Below are positions 34,053 to 45,796 of a DNA stretch of 64,000 bases, one piece after another (the stretch's first letter is position 1; each line of letters begins with the position of its first letter). The stretch is from Varroa destructor. Lineage: Eukaryota; Arthropoda; Arachnida; Mesostigmata; Varroidae. Location: the NCBI RefSeq assembly GCF_002443255.2, contig NW_019211454.1:19125037-19189036 (forward strand), given 5' to 3'. Under the pieces are notes generated by a model. It did no database searches. It saw only the letters and a list, made by a program, of their open reading frames with translations, and was not told the origin of the DNA. A program made the position numbers and the translations under genes.

Positions 34053-36347
34053 ATCTAATCGCGAAGTATTTCCGCTCATATCGAACGATAAAATGTTAGA
34101 TTCCGACAACAGGAAATGAATTTTTTAATTATGTCCAAGATCTAGGTAAATAGAAACTGTTTGAGTCAAAATTATCCCGATATAATCGTCCGTTGTGAAC
34201 CCAGTTGGTGAAGAGAACGGGTGAAGATTAGGAAGCACTGTAGATAGATTTGACCTAACAACAGAAGATGCTGAGGCTGTATGGGCCAAAATTTACTCAA
34301 CTCGTTGCTGATCGTTGGCAAAGAATACAAGGACGTATTCGCTTAAAGTCTTTTGTAGATAAAAAAAAAAAAAGAGAACTTCAAATGATCGAAATATCCG
34401 TGTGTTTGGCTCACACATATATCTAAGATGAGTGTGTCTCGAGCAGTAAAGGGGGGCTACATGGGCTATAAGTAGTTCCGTGCAAAGAACTCAGTTGTTC
34501 TACAAAGCTGGCAGAAAATGCCTAATAACACTAGTTACATTGAGTTTATGACCCGTATAAATTTCACTAAATCTAAAACTTTGATAGCATTCATCTCATT
34601 ACCTTTATCATATTAAAAATCGACGTGACCTATATGACACGTATAAGCAAGCATCTCTTATCGCTTGACAGCATGTTCCGTCAACTTTTATAAGTTTTAC
34701 ATGGCGCCCGGTGATTACCATGTAAACCATATCAACATTTTACTCCTACAGGGCTGAACTGTGCACAAAGCACTTTCCCTTATTCTGTACTTTTATTACT
34801 AAATAGTATTATTAACTATTCATATAGGCTAAAAGCTAAACAACGATCCCAAGTCAGAGACTCTACACGTGTGCGCTATCTTCTGCTTACAAATGTATGT
34901 ACAAACGAAGCATTTTCTATTCATTTTCAAACAGGTGAAGCTTTGAAACTTAGAAAGAGAATGTGAGAATGTTTACCGTTAAGCTCAAAACGCGTATACT
35001 AATTTAGATTTTTTCTAAATGTTGAGCTTTATCTCCAAACTTATATTCTTCATAAATAGGGGGTCTAGGGTTTATCTGTTGGCAGGTCGTATTCGGCACA
35101 AATGATATTTTCCTATTAATGTGAGGTTTTCTGCTAAACTTTAAACGAACATCTACGCAAAGACAATGTCAACAAACAGTGATCGAACATATTTAAATAA
35201 GTCTTTCATTATTATTAAGAACCTTATGTGTTTAAAACTTCAGTAAGATATGGCATCAATCCGGTAAGGTCCCTTGAACTTCTTCATCGTAACTAGTTAT
35301 TTAGCTCAGTCCTTGACCATTTCTCCGCACCTGAGGATTTCGGCTGTGCATCGTCGATACATGTTGATAGCGAAGGCGTGTGCTCTCACATATTTGACCG
35401 GACTAAAGTTACGGAAGCATTTTTTTGACCCGATTGTTGTGTCTACGCATGCTGGGCACAGAAGCGACCCGAAATCGATGATCGAGAATAGCAGTGATAA
35501 CGGTCTCGTCATTACTAAAGCAAGCATGAGCTTTTAGCGGATGAGCAATGGACGCAGTTACGCCATACGTCCATAATGTTCCGAATATATTAATTTTCCT
35601 GAAAAAATAAAACTAAGCATTTATCCGAATGGGGAAATTCCAATGCGAATGTTAAATCGGTTCATGGAAGAATATAATCCAGGTGTCCTTGCACAGGCAG
35701 GTCGAACAAGGCAGGCCTTTTCAATTTGTTGTTCATTTGTCGTAACGATTTTATTATTATTATATCCGTTATTATATCCGTTATTATAAAATAAGGCCTT
35801 TCAAAAGTCACGGGCAGGCAAATACGTATCGTTCTATCACTTTTTTCCGAATCATAACCGAAACTTATGAGGCGTATCTCAGTTCAGCAAAAAAATGCTA
35901 ATTGGGTGACAAAATGAGTTTAAAGGCCGCATGGTTTCTGTAGATAGATAAAACTCTCTACTTTTATCTAAACGCCTTGAATTTATTTAGTTAATTTTAG
36001 AGTCTGTATAGAAACAGCTAACATCGCTGCGATGCTTCTCGAGCTGACGCAATGAGCTCTACAGTTTAGGTCGTTGTTGTCGATTAGTTGCCGTTAGACT
36101 GTCTGAACTAAGCTGTTTGAGAGCACGAGTTAGTAACGTTAACTTCATGATTACCTATTTTGGAAAAAAAATATTCACCATGTAACTAATTTGCACCAAG
36201 CAACGATAGCCGAGTTTTCATATCGTACTTTGAAATGTTTGTCCGATGGTGAACCTATCATGCTTGAAATTTAATAAGAATCGTTTTTGCATGGACAAGT
36301 TCCCCAACCAAACATGGCGTGTTGCTCGAAATTTAACCAGAAGTGAA
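34053..36347. other. Non-coding stretch with simple repeats
   Basis: An A13 run at 34361-34373, and a TTA repeat followed by two 12-base units (ATTATATCCGTT type) at about 35750-35790. An 87-codon frame at 35274-35537 is open on both strands and unrecognised. Confidence 0.55.
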
Positions 36348-36730
36348 TTAATCATATATATGTAGCCGCCTTGCATAATATTTTTCTATATATGTATGGA
36401 TTCCTTCAGGCCAGAAGTTTTCGGCCCGAGTTTGAAAGACCAGTTTATCCTGTCGATTTTTAAGGCCTTGTTCTCTGAAAAATGGACAGCCATAGGCACG
36501 AATTTTAGATAATGTTTTGGGTGTAAATAAGTTTTCCATTCAAATTTTTCCAGTGAAACTTCAATTACCTTTGTTAGATGTAACCCGGCATTGTCGTAAA
36601 AAAAGGTGATATTACCCTCACTATCGACGTCCTTTTTTCTGTGAGATAGTTTGCTCACCTGACGCAGTTGTTTTGCTTTCCCCAATAATTTCCAGGTGTA
36701 TAGGGCCACCAAACGTCAGCCAATCACAGC
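36348..36730 (-). mobile_element. Mariner-family transposase relic, C-terminal half
   Basis: On the reverse strand, the frame ending at 36386 contains ITFFYDNAGLHLTK, then EKFEWKTYLHPKHYLKFVPM. This is collinear with the mariner catalytic core (HDNARPH, then a W and an HP motif, then SPDLAPSDYHLF) with no gap. Counting 34 residues on from the second catalytic aspartate (in YDNA), the position of the third aspartate holds an alanine (PMAVHF), so the D34D triad is broken. The C-terminal motif (FW-x-x-GI, as NFWPEGIHTYIEKYY) is in a different frame, down to 36348, so there is at least one frameshift. Upstream, a WW motif in a third frame near 36715 may be the start of the core. The N-terminal DNA-binding half and terminal inverted repeats were not found. 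Confidence 0.8.
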
Positions 36731-37785
36731 CTAATTTGGTCTAATTCTAGGCTTAGGTGTATTTTCCGACCCATCCCTTTCTTTGCATTATATCGACATG
36801 GAGGTACCACGTAAAAACGTATAACCCCAGCTGCATGTTCCCTAGTGCCGGGTAGGGTAATGAATACCTTTATCCACAGATTTGGTCGGGCACTACGTGT
36901 CTTGAGATGATGAAAATTAATGAAAAGGCGTAGTTTCTTATGCGCCTATGGCGCATTCAGGCTTCTATTTCTCGAGTAAATTCTATAGCGTCAAGATGCC
37001 TAACAACGACCCGCTATTCAAAATTATTTTCTGCTAATTAATAAGTTGTTTTTCATTCAAGATTGATAAGGATCTTCAATAGTTAATCGAGATGAGATAC
37101 ATTCTCTAGAGCTAAAATCCTATTTTTGAACTCAGTCAAGCCCTTCGAACAATCCTGCCAGTTGCAGTATTCATTCTAGTTAACACGGTCTATTTCAGCA
37201 GCTTTTTTACTTTTTATAAAATGCGATGTTACTTTGAGTATACGTTTTTACACCAGGAACATTCATAATTGGAGCTTTGACTTTTCGATAGAAAATTTAA
37301 TTCACTAAAAATAAGATGGAACGGATTTACAGAGAAAAAAAAAAAATAAACAAATAGCCGACAGTTAGGTAAACATTTCAAAAGTCACGGCATTACTTCT
37401 ATGTACCAAGTTAGTACATATATTCGACTTGGGGATGATGAACGACGGCTATGGTACCATTGATGCTGTCGGATCGTTCGAACACAGAGCATCACAGATC
37501 GATCCCTGCGATCCTGTTCTTTTGACATTTTTATTTTATTTGACACTAAATTTAACCCAGTTACTGCAATACAACTTACGTCAAATGGTAACTGTTCGGT
37601 TTTATATGTACATGGCTTACTTCATCGTCTAACTGTGTGTCGTTTATGAAAATGATCATTTGCCAGCCGAACATTTTCTACATTTATTACTCTAGTCATA
37701 TCTCTCTATCGCTTCGTCCGGATAACGAAATTTGACTTGGAACTTATCGACATTTCACAATATACAAATGTACTTAGGAAAGACC
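36731..37785. other. Non-coding stretch, possibly with 5' mariner remnants
   Basis: An intact mariner would extend here on the reverse strand, but I could not recognise its N-terminal half. An A12 run at 37335-37346. Nothing else is seen. Confidence 0.5.
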
Positions 37786-37950
37786 GTCCCCATAACGGTG
37801 CAGTGATTACGTGATGGCCTGCCAAAGGCTGAAATCACGCACCATGATCCAGATACAAAATGTAGTGTAGATGCATTTCACATGAGGGCTGGGAGCCAGC
37901 CGCTTGGAAGTAATGTTTATTGGCAGTACGACACCTAAAATTCAGCATAA
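37786..37950 (+). repeat. tRNA-derived SINE copy
   Basis: The copy starts GTCCCCATAA and has an A-box-like CGGTGCAGTGA at 37796-37806 followed by TTACGTG, close to TGGTGCAGTGGTAACGTG in the copy at 10319. The core GGGAGCCAGCCG at 37891 matches the reverse copy at 20340-20496 exactly over GGAGCCAGCCG. The tail ACACCTAAAATTCAGCAT (from about 37930) is a decayed form of the ACGTAAAACTCAAA tail. The A-box-to-core distance is within a few bases of that in the copy at 10319. The B box is not clear. Confidence 0.55.
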
Positions 37951-40900
37951 GGCCAACGGTGAAAATCAATAAGATAATTTGTGGGCAGAATTTAGAACGC
38001 TATGAAATAGAGAATACACATCTTTCAAGTAAATTTTTCTCACTTTTTTTTTTTTTTTTTTTTTGCTGATCTTGTTCATTTTTGATCGCAGCCTACAGTC
38101 CGTCGTAGTACTTATGTTTTCTCTGCTCATGCTTTTACCATTTCAAACTTTCCAAATGTAAAAATACCCTTAACGATTTGGCTAAAAAAAAAATAGGCCT
38201 ATCATCAAGCTTGTTTAGTGCAAGCATCTTTAAATTCATCTATTGAACACATATCTAAAATACATACCGATAATCCCAGTCATGTATTGGAAAATCAAAG
38301 CTTAACACGTTTGCCATAGTTACAAAGTCTTTTGGTACAAAGCTTCTATAGAACGACCGTAGCAGCCTCGAAATGATATTTCAGATGCGTTATAGAGAAA
38401 AGAAGTTTTCTATACCAGTATTCGCTTCGTATGCTTCCCTTATTATAATGAGGCCTTAAAAGTCTTTTTTAAACAACGTCGCTATTCTGTGCCAAAAACA
38501 GGGGTTATCTTTTTGGCAATGAGGTAACAAATTCACTGAGGCGCACCGCAATGAATATTTTAATCGCATTAAAGCACGCTTAGTAAAATTATATGCCTAT
38601 AGCTAAGTTGATTTAGTTCACCTAACTTGAAGGCTACAGAAAAATCAAATATATGGGAACTTCCCGCAAACCAGTACCCTTTACGAACTGCTGCGCTGCA
38701 GTGGTTCTCGGGACAATTAAAGCTTCCCTATTTGGCGTATGCCGGGTGAACACTGTGACTGAATATTTCCCGCGCTCGTTAGTGCCGTGTATCGAAGTAA
38801 TAGTGATACATGCCACCGTCGACCTTCTTTAGTCTATGCTCTACTATACTACACGTCCATGGTAACTATTAGGAGCTGATGCAGGTGCCAGAAGCACGAC
38901 GCCAAGAAGACCTACTTGCAGATGTGTGTCAAATTCCCCGCCTAAGAGAGCATGTCGAATTACTGAGCGAGTCCTGATAGGCTTTCGATTAACCTCTAGA
39001 AGCGCTTTGGTTCATAACAATAGTAGGATATAACAGCCGATTCATTTCGATCAGCATCACCGCCATAGAAATGGGATAAGTTTGTACAGAAACATTGAAT
39101 TTAACCTCTTTTTAACAGCTTAGTAAGCCTAACCAGGTCGACCATTTTAAAGTGACAGCGTAGGCCTATAAGGAACAATCCAGTGCGAAAAGAGCTTTTT
39201 AGATGCACGGCACCACAGTGAGCTGTTCATCGTTTTCTCAGCTTGTACAATCAGCTTGCTAAATCAAATGACAGTTTACTGACGGTGATGGAAGATCTCT
39301 ACCAGCGTCCACATATAGCTGAAGATTATACTCAAACTCTCGATTCTATGACGGACTCTCTCAGCATCAAATGAAACAACTAACTCGGGTCCTCTACAAG
39401 AACTAAGCTAGTTAGAAATGCACAAAACTCATCTCCCAAACGATACTCTGAGAGCAATTCTCTTGTAGCCAGGTTCCGTAACGGAGTTGAACCTACAGGG
39501 CCTGAAGGCAAACATTATATTACCAATGGCTCTCACACTGTAGCCAAATCACGATGGCGAAAATCTCCTTGCAAACCGAGTTTGTTTTACACTCTGTCAA
39601 TGATAGAAATCAAACATATCAGAAATCATATGCAAGTAAATGCCACACGTGTTTTAATTCTTTGCCCCCAATTTAGTCCTTATGGAAGTTATATTAATTA
39701 TACTAAGGACATGTGTGCAAAATGGTACGGCGTGAAAAATATTCTATTTAACTACAAAACTAATTTTCCGCATATTGTGCATTTAGTAGTCTCAATTTGT
39801 ATGTGCCCCGAAGGATACACATGTCTAATAACTACACTTTACTAGGAACAATGAAAAACGATCTGAATGTTTCGCATCTATGTCTGATACTGCCGTTAAA
39901 GGTTGCTCCAGGCGGCTGGTTTCCCCGAAACAGTTTTTTTACGTCCGGTTTCAAGCCACTTCGCAACAAAAAATAAACTACCGTCAACAGCTTATAGCCG
40001 TGAGCAATGCGAATAAAAAAGTTATATCCAAAAAAAGAACCCACGTACCTAACCTAGATACCAATATTGAGATACTGGGAGAAAACACCGCAGTTTTTCC
40101 GGGCTGCTGGCTGACATTTACCGAATTTAGATTTTATATCAGTTTGCCTAAAAACTTCTCTTCTACGGGATAAGCTGACCAATACATCGATTTTTTTTTA
40201 CCAATTGGATAGAGCAACGAAGGATAATGCTTTGGAAAAAGGAGGGAAATATGCGATATCGCCAAATTGATAACTATATGATCCTGATATTTACCCTGAA
40301 CTTTCTTATATATAATCCATAGTCATTTTTAATCGGAGACTTGTACGCGTTCCTATGAGAAAGGACGTTTTTATTAGCATTGACAATGACATTAAGGCGA
40401 TCCCATCTAGCGTTTGACTAACTGTATATTAAGCTTTCTGTGTTGCGCCATCAATAATATTAAGCTATATAATGCTCTATTATTATGTAGAAGCTTGACA
40501 GAATTATACAACTTTACTACGTTACGCACAAGATCAGATGGTCAGATGGACCGTGGACGTGAGAGCCGTTATGTACAGACCTATTGATCGGCTTGCGCAA
40601 ACACCGCTAGACCACGATTTTTATTAGATAACTGTTATATATCAGTGGTTCTTGTCTGAATGATTTGCTTATTGTAGCATTTTTTTAATCTCTGAAGAAG
40701 GATGACGATAAGATCTTACGGAAGACTGAGTTACCTATACTGAGTGAGAAAATTCAGAGCGATAATCTCGCTGCTGTTTCTTTTTGGCCGTTCCGATCTA
40801 TATACGTTTGAAAGTAAGACCCAAAACTAAGTTACCCGTTAGCCCAAATCATCTTAATCAGGTTGGTTCTGTATAAGTACACATGTTTGCGATATACATC

Positions 40901-41350
40901 TCTCTAAGGTACACGCCTAAAATCGAGGCTCTTTTTGCATCGACCGTAATGTGCCTACTGTGCGTGAATAGGTTTAGTGGTTTTGCTTAGATTGATCGAG
41001 TTCAATTAGAAGGCAATTTTTTATTATTATTATTGTAGATTTCTTGGTCACTAAGTGAGTATGACCTTGAGAAATTATGATGAATCTAACTTTTCTGGCC
41101 AGTGGTCAGAATTTCTCGTGTCTTTTATATGCTATTCGTCAAAGGTACTCTAAGTTAGGAAAACTAACTTATAATTTATGTGGCTAATTTTACAAATGAG
41201 TCTAATCTTTGGAAGTAACTTATTAGAAATAGGTACAGTTAAATTTGCCCCAAACTTGTTTCGAGACCCAATAGCCAAAACATCTCTAAAAAACCAAATA
41301 TTGGACAAAAGAGGCCAACAGCTGGGTGGAGTCTAAGTGTACAGGTAAGG
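37951..41350. other. Non-coding stretch with a T21 run and one GC-richer patch
   Basis: The T21 run is at 38044-38064. The patch at about 38640-38820 is open on both strands for about 60 codons. The forward frame includes CCAAVVLGTIKASLFGV, the reverse frame YSVTVFTRHTPNREALIV. No splice sites decide between them and no family is recognised. The frames at 39582-40173 are also unassigned. Confidence 0.5.
38044..38064. repeat. T21 homopolymer
   Basis: Twenty-one consecutive T are seen directly. This is the longest homopolymer in the window and a possible decayed poly-A end of a reverse-oriented retroelement, although no element body is recognised next to it. Confidence 0.9.
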
Positions 41351-41423
41351 TCACATTTTTTATAAATGTTGTTTCGGCTTCAAGTATATATTCCTCTTAA
41401 TTGCAAACGCGTTTTCCGCGCAG

Positions 41424-41549
41424 GACAACGCTGGGAAGCCATATTGCAATGCCTATTACACCCACCGCAACATTAAACTAGAAAGAAAAACCGTTTCTTT
41501 TATAGCAAGCGCCGGCTATACTCTTAGCGTATTTACGTATTCGATGTAG
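41424..41549 (+). CDS. Candidate terminal exon, unknown protein
   Basis: An acceptor-like CGTTTTCCGCGCAG ends at 41423. The open frame after it has 41 codons and a TAG, reading DNAGKPYCNAYYTHRNIKL and on to YTLSVFTYSM. The same frame is also open upstream to 41351 and there encodes FKYIFLLIANAFSAQ, which looks like the hydrophobic core and cleavage region of a signal peptide. There is no in-frame ATG before it. Two readings are possible: an internal acceptor with a terminal exon, or a secreted-peptide exon whose start lies further upstream. Neither is supported by homology. Confidence 0.22.
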   Translation, partial: DNAGKPYCNAYYTHRNIKLERKTVSFIASAGYTLSVFTYSM

Positions 41550-42624
41550 AACGATCCCAGTATTAAGTGATTGGAGTCTAGCTTTGATCAATACAAAAAA
41601 TACAGAAATTACCGGGCAGGTCAAAAATGAACAAAGGCCTAGTGACGATTGTAAGTTATATGAACGCCTATCTATTCCATTATATGAGAATGTGAAGAGG
41701 ATATAATCGTGATTGAAGCTATATTTTGGAACAGTCAGTATTTATTTGTTTTACGTACAAGCACAGATCCAATATAGTACTAAAGCATGCGCAGATCCAA
41801 AATGAGAGCCTATGGATGATGTAAGTTTATTGGATAGATTTGCGATTCAAATAGGCCGGCTTGTGCATCACTGTGGAAAATGCCTAGAAGTGAGGTCTGG
41901 GGTTTGTAAATGGGATTCACATACAAACCTCTTGAAAAGACACAATGCAAAAATAGATGAAACCACTTTTTCTGTTCAACAGCGGCCAATTACTAAAACC
42001 CACTTTAATCAGTCGGCTTAAAATGTTGCCATTCTTTAGTAAAACAATGCGTAGTAATTTAGTTTATAGTCTTTGCTATTCAAACGTTGTAGAAAATGCA
42101 ATATAACAGGATGGGGTTAGAGATGTTTTGGACATCAGGAATCCTCAAGAATCGACGCCCAAAAAATTAGATAGTAGATTTTCTTGCATACTGTGCTGTC
42201 ATAGGTTCAGTCATAGACTGAAAAAGGTAACGGAGTGGCTTGGAAGGGCTATTGTGTTTAGGTACCCTAGTCAATTAATTACGTTGCCAATTAAGCGTAG
42301 CACAAATGTTCAGACGATTGTAAATTGCCCTAATACGAGTCGAGTTTTTATGAAGCAAACAAAATTGATTGGTTCTCGTCTTTCACTGTAAAGCCTCCGC
42401 GATCACCGCGTTCGAAGACGCTTTATATATTCCGTAAGAGAAATTCGAGTAAAAAATAGATACGAGAAAACATTTCCACCTTTAAAATACAGTACCGATC
42501 AATGAAGCGCAAATAGATGCTTTCTATTTCATCTTTTGTACCTCATAGAAAACTGAACGACAGATTCCATGATGCGATCCTGTCAAGCTTTAGGTAGTAC
42601 CCACAGGCTTCGTTCAATGCTTAC
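41550..42624. other. Stretch with unassigned open frames
   Basis: A 69-codon frame at 41812-42021 has a C-x-x-C and a following SHTNLLKRHNAK piece that faintly recalls a BED-type zinc finger (see findings). An 87-codon frame at 42128-42391 is unrecognised. There is no RNA gene. Confidence 0.45.
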
Positions 42625-42780
42625 GGGCGAACTGTTTTGTGTGTACATAGATTTGTCATAGACTGTGAAATCGCCAATACTCATAAACTTCATTTGCTTT
42701 GAGGAAAGGTCCAGTCGCAAAGGATCACCCACGGGTAGTAGAGAAATGAAGATTCCGCTCGCGAGGATGCCAACGTCACA
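42625..42780 (-). CDS. Candidate internal exon, weakly ZP-domain-like
   Basis: On the reverse strand, a CAG acceptor (GTGTGCGTACTCAG) precedes 42780 and a GTAAGC donor follows 42625. The interval is 156 bases, exactly 52 open codons in phase 0-0, and the frame fits both boundaries. The translation includes GILASGIFISLLPVGDPLRL then KFMSIGDFTVYDKSMY. In zona pellucida domains of arthropod extracellular-matrix proteins, a G-x-G-x segment is followed by V/I-G-D-P-L-x-L and then a strand ending in A-x-D or AYD. The VGDPLRLDL ... FTVYD order fits that, but the conserved cysteine of that strand is absent here (F instead of C). The acceptor has a weak pyrimidine tract. No other ZP exon was found in the window. 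Confidence 0.35.
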
Positions 42781-45750
42781 CTGAGTACGCACACGTAGAT
42801 TTTTGCCCCTCGAAGCCTGACCAAAGCAACGTGACGACCGAAAAACAGTGAACGCAATGAAACTTACGCGTTATTTCTAGCAGCTGGAAAGCAAGGAAAA
42901 AATTAAAGATGTTGTAACCTACCAAGACGTATTTCCTAACGAAGCTGTCTAACGAGCTCTAGAAAAACGCAACTTGATTAAAATATAGCTTGGATTTAAT
43001 GTAACTTCCGTTCTAAATTTGCTATATGCCCTTTGTGCTGTAGAAGCTAGCGTGCCCTCTGTAAATGCTATTGGACTATCGCACATAATCCCTCGTTCAC
43101 AACGCCACGATTTTATTACCATTTCAATAGTTACTGTGTGGATTTATGCATATATATAATTACTTAGAAAGATCTGTTACCGCTGATATGAGGCAGAAAG
43201 AAGACAAATGTTTCTCTTATTTTAGAATGAGCATAATATATACCATATAGTGGTATCTATAAGGTTCAATTTTCCTTTTCAACTTAACAAGTTGTCAAAA
43301 GAGTTGCCTGTATGCTGGAGCAAGCACTTATAAGATGTATCATTATTCTGTAATATGGCCTTAATAGCCGTAGAATGCGTTGGGCTATGCCAGCCACGCA
43401 GCGTAGATTCGTAGTGTAAATAATGAAGGCTTCTTATTTCGAAGTAGTGCAAGTTATACTAAATACACTACGGTATTTTTCAAATTCGGTCAATATCCAT
43501 TTTTTTTTTTGAACAATTTAACATTCGATTTTATTGCCGCCACCCTAGGTCAACGACAGTAATTAAAACTGGGAAATTTATGGTACTTAGGTAACTGCTA
43601 ATATGACGTTTTTTTTTTTACCTTAAAACTGTAACCTAAACGCAAGGATCATTAAATGTTACACTGCTTGTTGCTATCGTATATAGGGGCTTCAGTGCTT
43701 TCTAAATCGTCTCCATATTATTTGTTATATTACTGCCGTTTAGATTGTACTATTATGCGAAAAATTCGTTCAGTGTCTTTACACGCCATTCAACGGCTGC
43801 AGCAAAACACTACGAGTGCTTAGTGGAAAGGGTAATATAGTAAGTTAAAGTTCTCTTATCTACGCTAGCCACAGGGTACGTTTAGCTAGTTGATTCTATA
43901 ATCATTTATTGAGCTAAAATATTTTTTGTAAATTTACTTTATGATTAGTTTGCGCATTGCGGATACAGTCGAGGTTTTGTTTCGAAATAAGTAATAGATA
44001 TATAATATAGTCGATAATGGCGTCTTTATGATAATATTAAGGGAGCATCAAGTCAAAGAGTGCGTCAAGTGACGCATTATGATCTAGCTGAACGAACGAT
44101 AATTGTCCACATAACTATTTTACGTAGGATTTCCTATATAAATGAGTGCAGCTCGCCTCTAAGGACGACTACTATATTTGGGATTCTATGAGCATGGTTT
44201 AGCTGTGCTCATCGTGCACTAGCTGAAGGCCCGTGGCCTTAACGCTTGCTATACGCGTGGGAAAAAGATTCGGTCAAGCAATATTGGTGTCAATTTTGGT
44301 GAGCCGTACTGTAAAACGTTTCGTAAACTTGACCCGGTAGAGTCAGTGAAGGTGCATGCCTATGCGACGAGTGTTTCGACGGTGCGCAGCCACGATCATG
44401 GCGCATTTCGCAATGAAGTATAATGTGCCTTTTTATCGCTAAATCGATGCAGTAGCTTTGCTATAAACAGGTTTCTGTAATAACGTATTTTGCGTCCGGT
44501 GTGAGAATTAAGAAACTGTTACATAGGGCAATACGATCGAACTTTTGTCGTTGTTTACCAGAACGACCCAGCAATAGCCATCGATCGTCCCCATGTAGAC
44601 TCATTGTGAGAATAAACCTCGAAGCTAGAAGCGTTTACGAGCTTCGAGTTGGTCTGGGCACCGATTCAGGACTAATCAAACATGACAGTTATACAACAAT
44701 GGAACCGTGTCCTTATTATCATATGTCCATATTATACGGAAGCTATAAAGACGCTCCTCATATGTTACCGCTATTGTTTGTTTGTGGCCTTGCGAATGTA
44801 CAATGTATATTTGTATACACTTTTCTTTCAACCCGCGTTCACGATGAAAGAAGCTAACCTTCGGTTTCGGCAGCCTAGTTTACGATCAATGTAGTGGCAT
44901 GCCGAAGTATCAGCTTTGTTATTGGTCCTTCTTTTAAAAATGTATCATATGATTCATAGACGATACCTCTCGATGCTGTCTTCCAACTGTATTATGTTGT
45001 ATTCAGGTGGAGGGGGGAAGGAAGTACAGGTGTTGAATAAGACATTTTAGGTGAGGAAAGCTAATCTACTTCGTTCCACGGTTCTAATCGTTAGATAACT
45101 GGATGAGACGAATACAATTCAATTTACCTTTGAATACATTTTTTTCTCTCTAACTGAATGGCCGAGAAGAAATGAGAACAGCGGATTAGGCAAAAGGTGC
45201 ACTCGCAGTTACGTAAGACGTAGGTGAACAATTACTAGCCACGTCTTCACTGGAAATCGGCTTTCCACTCAAAGCAGCTCCCGTATCGATTATAAGCTTA
45301 CTTTATTTGCTTCAAATTAGTTCCCTCAACAGCTAAGCCATGTCCCACCTCTAAATCGGCTTTTGTTGCGCCCCACATAAACAGTTAGCGAACCACGTAC
45401 AGCTCTAAGACGTTAAGAAATCTTTCTTTTCAGTGAAGATTTTCTGACCCGGAGACCATTACTCTACTGACTGCTAATAGCTGAAATGTTTGTTTGTATT
45501 TGTATAGATGTACGTGTCGTATACAATTTCTTCTTAACTTGAATATGTCCATCATTAACTTGCAACAATGCATATATAATTTCTACATATTTTCATTACT
45601 ACGTGTTGATCTATTGGAATACGTTGTGCATCTACTGATTCCACGTTTACCGCTGGAAAAAATGCTCATGTTGTACACAATGGATACTTATGGGTTCCTA
45701 AAAAAAGAAAAAACAAGTCTTCAATAGAATCAGACCGCAATAGATCTTGC
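42781..45750. other. Non-coding stretch, possibly with a partial SINE
   Basis: T-runs near 43500 and 43612. At 44228-44320 a GTGGCCTTAACGC piece, a GATTCGGTCAAG piece and GAGCCGTACTGTAAAAC recall the head, B box and tail of the SINE family, but spacing is compressed. A 118-codon frame at 44501-44857 is unrecognised. Confidence 0.45.
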
Positions 45751-45796
45751 CAAATGTTTCAACATTTGCGTACGATACGTGATTGTTACGTATCGT
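45751..45796. repeat. Two adjacent small hairpins
   Basis: CAAATGTT-TC-AACATTTG (45751-45768) is a perfect 8-bp stem. Four bases on, ACGATACGT (45772-45780) and ACGTATCGT (45788-45796) form a perfect 9-bp stem around a 7-base loop. The function is unknown. Confidence 0.85.

Noticed and set aside
44501..44857. A 118-codon forward frame
   Set aside because: No recognisable motif and no splice support, and it overlaps a shifted 70-codon frame. It is treated as chance.
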